Source: Halocafeteria seosinensis (Eukaryota; Sar; Bigyra; Bicosoecida). Taken from it: DNA of 42,237 bases. Positions 1 through 11,314 of the stretch are shown piece by piece. The position numbers and the translations under genes are program-made. The notes under the pieces were generated by a model. The model was not told where the DNA came from. It saw only the letters and a list, made by a program, of their open reading frames with translations, and ran no database searches. Location: the NCBI GenBank assembly GCA_001687465.1, contig LVLI01000270.1, forward strand, positions 1 through 42,237. Direction: 5' to 3'. Each line of letters starts with the position of its first letter. The stretch's first letter is position 1.

Positions 1-733
1 GTATCATGTAAACCATTTGGACATAGTTACAGTTATCATAGCTGGTGTGTGATCACCCACGGCGCATGTCAGCAAGGCTGCAGGAACAGCGGGCCCGTCG
101 CTGCTTAACACGGGCGCTTACCGCTCCTCGTTAAGAGGATGTGGTCAACTTCCCGGCCGGTGGGCTATCTGTCACATTTGTGTGTGTGTAGCTGGTAGTA
201 CCCATTTGACTCTGCAAGTACCAAAAAGAAGAATCTTCTAAAAACAAAACTCCAGAAATATGGATTTGCCCCTGGAAATTCCAGAAATAGTGATTCTCAA
301 AACTCAACAGTTCTGGAATAAAGAGAACGGACTTCTTACACACTTAGCCGGTAGGCCATAAATACAAATTGTAATACACACTGTACTACTCTTAGTCACA
401 CCCCAGGCAACAAATTAGCGTACAGTAATACCATACTATAGACCGTATGCTGGTAAGTAACGGGGCATCTGAGGCAGTTTTGCTGTCATTACAGTACATG
501 TTGATTGCATGTGGCTAATATAGGGTTTGTACCCTGCATGTAACGACAACGACTGTTGACTGCTGCAGCAGTGCTGCTTCTTGAAGTGTGATGTTCGCCG
601 CGAACCTCATGCTTCCCCCCCAAGGTGGATTATAACAATTCATTGTAATTCTACTTGTTTTGTTGGATCCTTCATGTGGAGAGGATAAGTAAAAGTGTCG
701 TCTGGGGTAGTTACTGCATTCCCTAGTGACAGT
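1..733. other. Left-edge noncoding stretch
   Basis: No reading frame here resembles a protein I know and no RNA gene was recognised. The last part presumably holds the promoter and 5' leader of the selenophosphate synthetase gene. Confidence 0.5.
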
Positions 734-2310
734 ATGGGGGATACAGGAAAGGGTGTACGTGGGCTTACCTCAAGAATTGGAGTGTGTCTTTATTACTATC
801 TCCCTTGTTTCCTTTACAGGAGCTTAAAAAGCCCACCCTCTCGTGCAAATATGACCCCACAGCAGATGGATTGTCTCCGGACTTTTCATTGCTTGATTAT
901 AGCAAGGTATGTCGTAATGGAAGGTGCTAACACCTTAATAGGGTTGTTGTTGACGTCTCTGCTGTCGTGCAGCTCAAAGGATGAGGTTGTAAGGTCCCAC
1001 AAGATAAGCTACTGTCGTATTTAAAGAACATTGGAAATGAGATTAAAGTGAGTTGCTTTATGGACGGAAACACTTTCTCGCTAGAATCACACTGCCTACG
1101 TTCCGCAGCCAAACCAAACACCGGGCATGGACTGCAGTGTCGTGGAAACCAGCATGCCTGGGATATTCATGGTTTCAACCACGGATTTCTTCTACCCGTT
1201 GATCGAGGAGCCGTACCTCATGGTAAGGGTGTCTCTCTTTACGACTTCCCCTCTCGTATTCAGACAGCGGGTCCATTGGGTTGCAGGGCCGCATTGCTTG
1301 CTGCAACGTGTTGTCCGATCTGTATGCGATGGGGGTAGACGAGTGCGACACTATGCTAATGCTGCTAAGTGCTAGCACTGATATGAAGGCCGAAGAACGG
1401 GATGTAATGACAACAAAAATGATGAAGGGATTCAATGGTATGAGCGGCACATTTTGAGATCCCTTCGGGGAATGGCTCAGTCAAGCGGTATTTTGTCCAC
1501 TGCAGATACTGCCACCGAAGCAAACACGAGCGTTACAGGTGGACAGACTGTATTGAACCCATGGCCAATGATTGGAGGCACAGCTACCTCGTAAGTGTGG
1601 CTTCGTGTTCGATTTAGATTTGAATTGGAACTCAAGGTTTGGTGCCTGCAGGATACGGAAGAATGAAGATATTATTCGTCCGAATCGATTGGTTCCGGGA
1701 GATGTCATTGTGCTTACGAAGCCATTGGGTACTCAAGTTGCAGTAAACGTGGGACAGTGGATGCGCTCCGAGAAATGGAGTAAAATTGCACAGGTTATTT
1801 CCAAAGACCAGGCTCAGGAGGCTCTTGATGTTGCATGCGAAAGCATGAGTCGGCTGAACAGGAATGCGGCAAGACTCATGCGGAAGTATGACGCTCATGG
1901 AGCAACAGATGTTACTGGTTTCGGTATCAAAGGGCACGCAACGTAAGATTCCTTTATTAACGTGTTTAAGTAGAATGTCAAGACATGGTGGTGTTTTTTT
2001 CGCTTGCAGTAACCTCACGGAGCACCAGCAGCAACGTGTTGCTTTGAACATTCATACACTCCCAATCATTCGGTACATGGCAGCCTGTGAGAAGGCTATA
2101 GGAGGCGGTTTCAAGTTGTTTGCGGGACGATCAGCGGAAACTTCCGGTGGACTTTTAGTAGCGCTTAGTTCAGAGAACGCCCAAGCGTTTGTCAACGAGA
2201 TCAGTGAACTCGATGGGCAGCCAGCCTGGATAATTGGTGAGGTTACGTCGGCCACAGAAGAAACCGCGGGTGCGTACATCTCGGATAACCCTTATGTCAT
2301 TGATGCATAG
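734..2310 (+). CDS. SEPHS2: Selenophosphate synthetase (selenide, water dikinase), selenoprotein form
   Basis: Makes selenophosphate, the selenium donor for selenocysteine synthesis, from selenide and ATP. Eight exons restore one frame of 374 aa: 734-754, 820-906, 973-1047, 1109-1222, 1287-1437, 1506-1590, 1652-1942, 2010-2310. Introns are 61-68 nt. Exon 3 reads LKG-TGA-GCKVP, so the catalytic Cys/Sec position (residue 40, TGA at 982-984) is an in-frame TGA. This is exactly where SPS2 and SelD carry Sec or Cys, and translation continues in frame into conserved sequence ([69 protein letters not shown]). Family length is about 350-450 aa, so it looks complete. The start is the first ATG giving a phase-0 join to exon 2. 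A SECIS lies 93 nt past the stop. A naive gene caller would split or truncate this gene at the TGA. Confidence 0.95.
982..984 (+). other. In-frame TGA recoded as selenocysteine (Sec40)
   Basis: The TGA sits between GGA and GGT TGT AAG in exon 3, aligning with the nucleophile of the SelD/SPS2 GUGCKV motif. The flanking Lys43 is the conserved active-site lysine of the family. Downstream coding sequence is fully conserved, so a real stop is very unlikely. Confidence 0.92.
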
Positions 2311-2402
2311 ACATTCTCATCGCCAAAGAAAGGAGGGAAAAAGTAAACACATGATAGCTTATCTTGTGGGACCCTTAATAGGAATTCCACGAACTGAACC
2401 TG

Positions 2403-2476
2403 TCCAGTCTTCATGACGGATATACAGCAAAACACCATCCTGGACCTGTGGTGCCTGTGTATCCCGAGCAACTGGA
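2403..2476 (+). promoter_or_regulatory. SECIS element (type II) in the 3' UTR
   Basis: Stem I is TCCAGT (2403-2408) with ACTGGA (2471-2476). The non-Watson-Crick core is ATGA (2413-2416) opposite CGAG with GA at 2466-2467. Stem II is 10 bp, GGATATACAG (2418-2427) with CTGTGTATCC (2455-2464), with one G-T pair. The unpaired AA is at 2429-2430, 12 nt after the ATGA, which is the standard spacing. An extra apical helix CACCAT/GTGGTG (2433-2438 with 2448-2453) makes it type II. It directs Sec insertion at the upstream TGA via SBP2 and eEFSec. Confidence 0.93.
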
Positions 2477-2922
2477 ACATAATTTATATTTAATCAAATA
2501 CACATATTTGATTGATTGATTTTGCTTGCTTTGATGTTAGAAGTTATGATACGGGATGAGCCCGCGGTATCTGGATACTTTGGTTGAAGTTTGGCCATGT
2601 TTTCTCCCGCTGTTCGACAGCGGCGTAATCAGATGGATTGTTATTGCGCGTCAACTGACCAACGCTATCCAACTAAGCTAACGCCTGTCCTTATCACAAG
2701 CGTGATTTAGCTCTTTTCATCCGTGTGTGCCTCCGAATTTTCCCCAGCGGTGCATGGAATAGGCGTTTGCCTGCACTTAACCGCCGCTCTTGCGTTGCGC
2801 TCGGCTCCGTGGTTGAAGTTGGGGCAACTGGAATTACAAGGAGGTTCGAAATTACTATTGCGTTTGCTATTCGTCGCGATTCTAGTCTTCAGATTTTGAG
2901 TACTTGCGAAATATTCGGCAAA
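2477..2922. other. Spacer and 5' leader before the HEXIM-like gene
   Basis: No separate gene is supported. The HEXIM frame is open upstream to about 2725 but has no ATG before 2923. A tRNA-like patch at about 2630-2690 on the minus strand does not fold as a tRNA. Confidence 0.5.
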
Positions 2923-4024
2923 ATGGAGTCTGCTACTCAGCAAGGCACAATAACTGAAGCGCACGAAGCCTCGGAGGATGCAAGCAACGATCCACCCAAA
3001 GACGATCGGGCGAGCGTCCACAACAGGGAACACGACTCAAATCCTGTTCCCACGAGTACTGCTAACAATATCTCATCTGCCGCTGCAGAAGGGGTGTCAT
3101 CCTCGAAAAGGCGAAATCGTTCGAGGAAGCGAAAGAGGAGGAAATGGAAGCCTTACAGTCAGCTTACCTGGAAGGAAAAGCTCGAACTAGAGAAGCGAGA
3201 CGAAATTAAACTCCGGAAGCGCGATGAGGAGGAACAAGCCCGTGATGCAGAAACTGGAGAATATCGCCCCCCACGCACACCAAGGTTGACAATGGAGGTA
3301 CGTAATTTGGCCGTCTTCATATGCTGTGTGAACCAATTCAATTCCTTTCACCAAACATGTACAGAAACTAATCGAACAGCATCAGAGTGATGGCTCAGGA
3401 TCAGTCTCAGGGAATCATTCAGAAAGCGGTGCAAGTTCCTACGGAGACGTAGACTTGGAAGAAACAGAGGTTGGTGTCACTAGCTGGTGTCATTAAGTAC
3501 GCGCGTTCAACCTTAAATCTATTCCGTTTTGTATCCAGGATTTTTCTGCACTAGAAGAAACCAGTGATGGGGGAAATGATGCACGTGATAGAGGGACTGG
3601 TGTTGAAACAGCAACAACTTCCGCTCCGTTGTCTTCCCAGGTGACCAGCAGCTGCGTGCAACAAGAGTCTGCCTCTTCGGCTGGCTCCGGTGCAAAAGTA
3701 AAAAGGGCAAGGTCTGCATCGACTGACAGCGCAGGATGCTCGTACCATGATTTCACGAAGGAGGAGTTGATCAAAGAAGTAAAAGCGCTACGGAGACGGA
3801 ATCAAGAATTGGAAGAGACCCTTGAAGCTGCTGAACGAGAAATCACTATCTTACACGCGGCTGCTAATAAAGACAAAGGTCAAAAACACGAGTCAGATTC
3901 AAAACCTCCGAAGACTGGCCCTCGCTGGAAAAAGAAGAGGTATGATAGTAAGCACAACAACGGCTCATTTCCACACAGCAGTAACCGGCACGATAACAAG
4001 CGAGGTCGATCAAATGACCATTGA
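2923..4024 (+). CDS. HEXIM: HEXIM-like protein (P-TEFb / 7SK-type transcription elongation regulator)
   Basis: Exons 2923-3297, 3365-3469, 3539-4024 give 321 aa (human HEXIM1 is 359). Residues 62-74 are an arginine-lysine-rich stretch, followed directly by WKPYSQLTWKEK (75-86). This is the diagnostic HEXIM arrangement of RNA-binding ARM plus WKPYxxLTWxEK. Next come a charged region, RTPRLTM (118-124) at the place of the P-TEFb-binding PYNT box, acidic/Ser-rich sequence, and a coiled coil starting YHDFTKEELIKE (229-240), which parallels the HEXIM dimerisation helix (SKQELIKEY). The tail is basic. Known family role: HEXIM dimers bind 7SK RNA and inhibit CDK9-cyclin T. The function here is inferred from domain order. 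The PYNT box is only weakly kept (P, T and M positions). Confidence 0.8.
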
Positions 4025-5196
4025 GCGCCCTCCTGTAACGAAGAAAGTAAATGAACAATACCACTTATCGTTTCTGCACGCCGTCATCTCATACGGTTTT
4101 AGTTCGCTTGGGTACTTGGTACTACGTTCGGTTGCCGTAGGAGTTGCCGCGACTTTGAGTGTGCGAGGTTGAACCCTCGGACTTGATGAAGAACCGCAAA
4201 CGGCCAAAAATTGCACCCGGTATGCACCGTCTGTTGCACGAAAAGATGGCTCAGTAGCGCTCGTCCCTCATGGAGAATCTCTTCGCACTGCGATGGGAGG
4301 GGAGTTATGCTCGTCAGAGCGTTTGGGGGGCCCTCTTCCCCTTGAGGGAGACCCCATCATCTGCTGGGTTGTGGGGCTGCGGAATGTGCGAGTCTCGGGA
4401 GAACAAGGCGCCGAAGTTCAATAGAAGGCGCTCTCCATACAGCGAAGTGCGCATGCCAGAAGGACACGGAAGCAGATATTTGTCTCCATTGGCTGGCGTT
4501 CTAAGCGTCGAGAGCACATGTTGGACTCTATTCCGCTTCGAATGTTTGCACCTGTAGTTGGCACCTAACAAGAAAAACGTAAGTCGAGCTTAAGAAAAGG
4601 AAAGAGGGTGCCCCTTATCTCGCGAATCTCTACTCTCTACATGACGTACCACCTACAACCGTGGCCCTTTCCGGTCCCTCTCGGCCCTCTTCCTTCTGGT
4701 GACTTTTACGCCGGCTTGGAGACCCCTCGAATGAGCCTCCAGGAATGTAGTTGATAGGCTTTTATATGTAGCGTGGGTGTGAACCACTGCGCATTAAAAT
4801 TAGGGGGAACGAGCTCGGGGGATGTGTAAGGGGCAACATTTTTCATAGTACTGCAGGCATCAGTATCCTACAGCAAGCTACATGTTTCTGTCTTCATCGT
4901 GTGCATTTATCAGGGAAGTTAATTATGCTGCATTGTTTGTATCGCAGGGTCTATTGCTCGTCACGAGAGATTTGACGATTCCCCCGCGTACACGAGGATA
5001 TCTTTCCTTCTTGTTTGCAAGCTACGTAGAAGCGGTGCTACGTTTTCATACAATACGTCTCAGGTTCGGACTTTCCTTAGCGCACTTTGAATGGAACGGA
5101 TTAGAATAGAGACTTCTACAGCGACAGATTCGGTATTGTTAGGATGCGCCGCAGAACGGCGACGTTAAGCTCTCTTAGAAGCTAGAGATACGGCAA
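4025..5196. other. Long spacer between the HEXIM-like gene and the P4-ATPase
   Basis: About 1.2 kb without a convincing protein. The segment at about 4250-4560 is locally GC-rich with runs of G and C that could pair, so an RNA gene is possible, but I could not match it to a spliceosomal, SRP, RNase P/MRP or 7SK RNA. The short frames here (for example 4270-4557) have no family resemblance. Confidence 0.45.
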
Positions 5197-8100
5197 ATGA
5201 GCAGTCCAGGTGGACAAAATAGCGACGCGAGAAGCGCAACTCCCACCAGCTCCTCTTCTGCAGGATACGAGGGCTATCATCCCGTTCCTGTGTCTTCTGT
5301 TAAGGAACCTTCGGATAGTGTCGACAGTCGCACACCTTTAGAACCGGAACCGGAACGTAGAAAGGAAATGAGTCGGTTTCGCCGCTTTTTAGAAAGACTA
5401 CGATGTGGGCCACGGAAAAAAGAAAGCACTGAGCGACGTGTTTTTGCAAATGATGGTTCGAGAAACAACGAGTTTGGCTACCCGGATAACACCATCAGCA
5501 ATACCAAGTACAGCTGGCTTACGTTCCTTCCAAAGAACTTGATGGAGCAATTCAGGTGAGTAGCAACGAGAGGAAGAGAGAAAGAGAGCTACATTATCGC
5601 TATTTGTATGATTTTTATACGGTGCAGACTTCATATAAATAGGTATTTCCTGATCATAGCTTGTCTCCAGTTATGGGACGAAATTACCCCTGTTAATCCA
5701 GGTGCGTGAGCGACTGGGCATTACTGCGCCTTCGACTCCCGGCAATGCAGAGTGTTTGTTCCGGATCGCAGCTACCACGTGGGTTCCGTTGATAGTTATC
5801 TTCTCCATCACAGCGATAAAAGAGTTGCTGGATGACCTTGGGAGACGACGGGAAGACAAAGCAGCTAATGCGAGGAAGTATACGGTTGTGAGGGACGGAC
5901 AGTCTGTGGAGGTACGGAGGAACCCCTGCATTTAGGATGTTGGTGTTTCCTCTAGATAGTTTCCCCCTTTGTGTGTCCAGGTACAATCTTGGGAAATCCA
6001 AGTGGGAGATATTCTGGAGCTACACGAGGATGATGAAATTCCTGCCGATTGCGTCCTTCTAAGTTCATCCGATCCTCAAGGAATTTGCTACATACAGGTT
6101 AGTCTTGGCGCAGCTTCCACTCTTGCGAACGACGGAGGATGCACTGTGTTCTCCCTGCAGACAACAAACCTTGACGGGGAAAGCAATTGGAAGACCCGGG
6201 TCTCGTTACACGAGACTCGTAACCTTGATACAAATGCGAAGCTTGGCCAATTTAAGGGCATTGTAATGTGCCAATCCCCGGACGATGAAGGATTCGATAA
6301 CTTAGAGAAATTCGATTCAGCTCTACGCACAGTAGGGCACGAAGATGTACCACTTTCACTAGATTCAACCCAGTTGCTTCTTCAGGCGACCAATGTGCGG
6401 AATACTCAGTTTTTGTATGCACTCGTTGTGTACACTGGTAAGAGGAGCTGTTGCATTTTAGTGGTTCAAAAGTAGAATCGCACTTCTATTGGCACTCTAC
6501 AGGTAACGAAACGAAGTTTGGTAAGAATAAGAAGATTCCGCCTTCCAAGACGACGAAGACGGACGAGCTCATCAACGAGTTTGCTGGCTTAATTTTTACA
6601 TTTCAACTTGTGCTCGTGTTCATTTTAGGCATTGTGGGCAACATTTGGAAGGGGGAGAGTGGACGAAGTTCGTTCTATTTGCACTTTCCTCCTTCCGGAA
6701 GAGAACCTGGATACCAGCCGTTAGTAATCCCTCTTCGCTTCTTGCTTCTGAACAGCACTATGATCCCTATTAGTCTCAAGGTGACTCTCGACTTATGTAA
6801 ATTATATTATTCGAAGTTTATCAATGCTGATTTGGATCTCTACGATGAAGAGATGGATCGACCAGCGCACTCGAATTCGACGGCGCTGGCAGAGGATTTG
6901 GGGCAGGTTGAATATATTTTGTCCGATAAGACGGGAACTCTGACGGAGAATGTGATGGTCATGAAAGCATGCAGCGTAAGAGGTGAACAATACGGATCCG
7001 AAAGAAATGCAATGGGTCAAGGAACGGACGAGGACGTCGGTGAAGCAACGGTAGACGCGAAAGGCACTATGGAAGATCCTCGTTTTCGACGCGCGGTGCA
7101 GGATAGTGCCAAGGAGTCCACAAATGGAAGTATCTTTCTTGACTTTCTTCGCTGTATTTGTTTGAACAATACCGTAACGATTAGTCGTGAAAAGTCTTCA
7201 ACCTTGAGGCGATATAAGGCTTCATCTCCGGACGAGGAAGCACTTGTAGATGGCGCTTCGCACTACGGAGTTGCGCTTGTCAAAAGAGGTCAAGAATCCG
7301 CGGTCATTGTGGTGCCTTCAAAGGAAGCTCCAGCTGAGGGGCTCAACTTATCCTTGGGAGAGTACGCTACCATAACTGGAACTGACCAAGCACTGTCGGA
7401 AGGAACCAGGAGCTGTGTTAATTTTGAGGAGTGGGATATTCTTGAGGAATTTGAATTTAGCTCTGATAGAAAACGGATGAGCGTTCTCGTAAAGCAACGC
7501 GAAAAGGAAGAAATCCGAATGTATGTCAAGGGGGCTGACGATGTAATGTTTGCGCGGTTGAGTTCCTCCGAGAAAACATCTAAAGCTGGAAGAGCCTTGC
7601 AGGAACAAGTTGATTCTTTTGCCTCAGCTGGTTTACGAACTCTCGTAATGGCGTACAGAACCCTCTCCCTGTCAGAGTATCGAGAGTGGAAGAAAGATTT
7701 CGACGCAGCCAACAGTTTACTTACAGGCCGAGATGAAGCCAAAGAAAAATGCTACAACAGGTTGGAAAAGGAACTGAATATCCTTGGTGCGACGGCCATA
7801 GAGGATAAGCTGCAGGGTGCGGTCCCTGAAACTATCGCACAGCTACGAAGAGCAGGCATCAAGATGTGGATGTGTACGGGTGATAAGTACAGTACAGCGA
7901 AGACCATCGCACGAACGTGCCGACTGTCGGATCAAGCGACGGATCTTTTCGCAGTGGAAGGCGAAACTAAAGAGGAAGTAAGTTCGTGTTCATTTTTTGC
8001 TGGGGTATCAGGGCCGTACAGAGCAGTTTGATGTGTCTTATGGCAGGTAAACCGAAGCCTTGAGGACAATATGGCCTATCTTCAGCAGCAGGGTGTGACG

Positions 8101-9798
8101 CTAACAACACTTCCACCGCCATTGCGGGGTTTTTTTCGAGGGTTTCGAAAGAATACGGGTTTGTGTGTACCTCCGGGTTACAAGTCAGAGGCCCAGGATA
8201 TGGAGGATATTTCACGCCGTCGCGAACGCGTTGGCACCCGTTCCACCTCTTTTGAAGATTTTGCTTGTATTATCCGTGGATCAACATTGAGGGTTGCACT
8301 ACAAGATGAAGATATGCGAAGGAAATTTGCAGCGATCGCCCTGTCGGCAAACACCGTTATTTGCTGTCGTGTTAATCCGCGACAGAAAGCTCAACTAGTC
8401 AGCTTAGTCAGAGATGCCGAGAGAACGGTCCTCTCAATTGGAGACGGCGGTAACGACGTCAGCATGATCCAAGAAGCTCAGGTCGGAGTTGGGATTAGGG
8501 GTAAAGAAGGTTTACAGGCTGCGCGAGCCGCTGACTATCAAATTTCGTTTTTCAAGCACTTGCTACGTCTAGTACTCATTCATGGCCGGTATAGCTACTA
8601 TCGCACAAGTTTGGTCGGGCAGTACAGCTTTTACAAGTCATTCGTCTTTTGCTTTATGCAAATCGGATACGCTTTTGTTTCGGCGTTTTCTGGTGTATCG
8701 CTGTTTAACTCGCTGAGTGTTGCAGCGTACAATGCAGTTCTTTTTGTTCCTATCGTATTTTTCTTCGTCGATAAGGACATCGATCAGGAGACTGCACTAG
8801 CAAAACCTGAAGCATATTCTGTGTGCAGAAAAGGGGAACTGATGAACTATCGCACGATGGGGCGATGGTTTATAAGAGCCATTTATCAAGCATCGATGCT
8901 ATTGATCATTGGTCTGGTATTTCCGCCTACAGACTCAGACTTGTTCCAATATCAAGTTTTGGGGTTAGTTATCTTCTTCGGATATCTGTGGGTGCAAGAT
9001 TTTACAATGCTATTCGAGTTGCGAAAGGTCACTGTATACAATGTAGTTTCAATATTTGGCCTACATATCATATCATATGCGGTGGCCATTGGATGGAACT
9101 TGCTACAGTCAGCTCTTTGGTGGGACTTTCTCGACTATTATAGCGTCAATAAAGCATTGGGAAATGGGGTAACATGGTTAGTCCATTTATTAATGATCAT
9201 TGTTTGTATAGGCCCTGTAGAAGCTTGGAAATCATGGAAATTTCGGTATAGCAGGAATTTTTACAATGATTTACTACTTGGTGAATTTGAGGTAAAGAGG
9301 AAGGGAATAGAGGCAGACTGGTCAGATAAGAGGTCGACTCGAATTCGTAATACTTCGTATCGGTCTGTTCATAGCGGGATAAACGGCGAGAAGAAAAGCC
9401 CTCAGCCAACCAGCAGATCGCCCCCTGATTCTCGAAAACAAGACAAGACTACAACCACTCCTCCGCAAAATAATGTAAAAGGAAATACAGTGTCGAGTGG
9501 GAATCCGAGGTACTTTTCGGTTCTTAACAAACGGTTTGCAGGAGTGGGTGCGGGGTCAAATCGGGGCGGAAAGAGAACTTCCAGGAAATCTCTTTCAGCA
9601 AGACCTAAGTCACCCCCTAGAAAGCGTCCTTCAGGAATCTCCAAAGGAAGAGAGACAAAGAGTTCCAAGAACACCTTGTACAATTCTTACGATCCTGGCT
9701 TGGCCGAAAACAAATCGCCAGGTCGCCCCTGCCGGGAAATATCATACTGTCACAACCCTCTCCAGTATGATCGTCAAAATAGATCCCCTACTTGCTGA
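5197..9798 (+). CDS. P4-type ATPase (phospholipid flippase)
   Basis: Seven exons: 5197-5555, 5643-5701, 5772-5911, 5981-6097, 6161-6437, 6503-7977, 8047-9798; 1392 aa. Uses ATP to move phospholipids to the cytosolic leaflet in Golgi, endosome or plasma membrane. Visible in order: N-terminal FLPKNLMEQFR entry motif (about 110-120), TM1-2, a P4-type LDGESNWK actuator segment (DGETNLK in most members), PISL motif in TM4 (about 405), phosphorylation motif DKTGTLTEN (Asp459), KGADDVMFARL, hinge GDGGNDVSMIQEA (about 941), then six C-terminal membrane spans. The Pro of PISL marks it as P4 rather than a cation pump. After the last span comes an unusual basic Ser/Pro/Lys-rich tail of more than 150 residues, probably disordered. 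P4 enzymes usually work with a CDC50 subunit; none is in this window. Confidence 0.93.
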
Positions 9799-10273
9799 CC
9801 GTGTTCTGATACAACTATTACATGAAGTCGAAGTAATTCTGCCTTTCGCCGGTGTTACAGCAGGCGATAAAATCTAGAGACGGACATCTACATAGTGTTC
9901 GAACTGGGAATGTAAGTAATTGGTTCCCGCTGATGCGAGCTTCTGGACGAATCAGCTTGGCACGTCTGTACTTGGGTAGATAACCCCTGAGGCGTAGTAC
10001 GAAGCTATCCGTTGGTATATACCCCGGTCAGCGAACTTTGTTATAAGGTTCTGAGTCGGGTGGCATGATCTCGATGTATATGTTCGCTGTGCCCTTTTTA
10101 TCTCCGAGAAAGGTGCACAAGATTTCCACTACCTCGTTCGTCCGCACGCTTCGCCGTTCTGTGTCACCCCATTATTAGCGATGTGCACGAAATGAATAGA
10201 CGAAAACCAATGCCAAGTCCGATTTAGATCGAAGAATATCAAAGCGCTCCATAAACATAGTAGTGTCGAGGCT
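9799..10273. other. Convergent 3' intergenic region
   Basis: Lies between the 3' ends of the P4-ATPase (+) and the Rab gene (-). I see no coding or RNA gene; it presumably contains both 3' UTRs. Confidence 0.5.
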
Positions 10274-11314
10274 TTACGAGCAGCATCTGCTTGTCCACGA
10301 TTCCCTGTGCTCCTTCTGGCGCATACTTTCGCGAATAAGTTCTCTATCCAGTCGTCGCGAATCTTTTTGCCATGAGGATGTTTTCCTGTCTTCTCTAAAT
10401 TTCCGATCCTTAAGTGCGGGGTAGACCAAGTCTAACAAATTCTGGAACGCCCATTCGACGCTTTCCTTGTTCTTTGCAGACGTTTCGGCATATTCTACCG
10501 CCTTGGCCCGTGCGAAGAATTGCGCGTCTGATTGGTTCACCTGTCTTGCTTTCTTTAGGTCCGATTTGTTGCCAACCAGCATAATACCGACGTCATCCCC
10601 GGCATGCTCGCGCACTTCTCTTATCCAGTGTGAGCATTTCTTGAAGGACTCTTCATCCGTCAAACTGAACACCACCATCGCAGCGCATAGGCCCCTATAA
10701 AACGTCCTGCAAACAAAATGCGGAACGTGGGAGGCTTTGGAGTATGAAGGAACGAATCCGATGTGACGTACCTCGTTACTGCACGGTATTGTTCCTGCCC
10801 AGCAGTATCCCAAATTTCCGCCAATACGGAAGCTCTGTGGTTTGGAACATACTGTTTATGTTGCACGTAGTCTACTGCAATTGTACTCGGTATGGACGTC
10901 GAAAATGTGTCCCAATGGTACGCGCTCACAATACTTGATTTGCCTACTGCAGTTACAACACACACGCACAAAATTACACCAAATCATACGACAAACCTTT
11001 GACGGTAGAATTGTGAAATGCGGCAAGTGGCAGTTAACTTGCCAAATTGTGCGCTTTCAATTCCGCTTACCTCCACTTTCTCCTAGCATGAGCACTTTGC
11101 ACGAGAAGACGGGACCGTCCTCCTCTTCGTCATCCAGAAACGATCCGTTGTGGGAGGCAATCGATCCTCCTCGAAGAACATGGAGGCCATCCATGGAGGG
11201 AGCTCGGGAACTGGAAGAGAACGAGCGGCCGTCTGTACTCGGAGACGGTGACGCCGCTTTCCATTGCTCCCGAATATTGACCCCTTCTCCAGACCCTGCC
11301 GACGAGGAATGCAT
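10274..11314 (-). CDS. Rab-family small GTPase with N-terminal extension
   Basis: Exons on the minus strand: 11314-11071, 10946-10772, 10706-10274; 283 aa. The GTPase fold has all nucleotide motifs: GESGVGKSS (78-86), switch I Thr103 in PSTIAVDY, WDTAGQE (127-133), NKSD (about 183) and ETSAK. The C-terminus ends RCCS, a di-cysteine that fits geranylgeranylation. The first 70 or so residues form a Ser-rich acidic extension not found in ordinary Rabs (about 200-220 aa). The first intron (124 nt) splits the P-loop and is twice the local norm. Vesicle-traffic role is by family; the subfamily is uncertain (Rab5-like features are weak). The start is the first ATG in the open frame. Confidence 0.9.

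Noticed and set aside
2510-2525. TGAT/ATTG short repeat
   Set aside because: Only a few copies in AT-rich spacer; no functional sign.
2630-2700. tRNA-like patch on the minus strand, with a box A match (TAGCTTAGTTGG) and a T-arm-like hairpin
   Set aside because: The acceptor strands do not pair, the anticodon arm is irregular and the D stem is only 3 bp. It may be a decayed tRNA or chance.
4270-4557. 96-codon open frame after the HEXIM-like gene
   Set aside because: No domain, odd composition and no splice partners. Likely a chance frame in GC-rich sequence.
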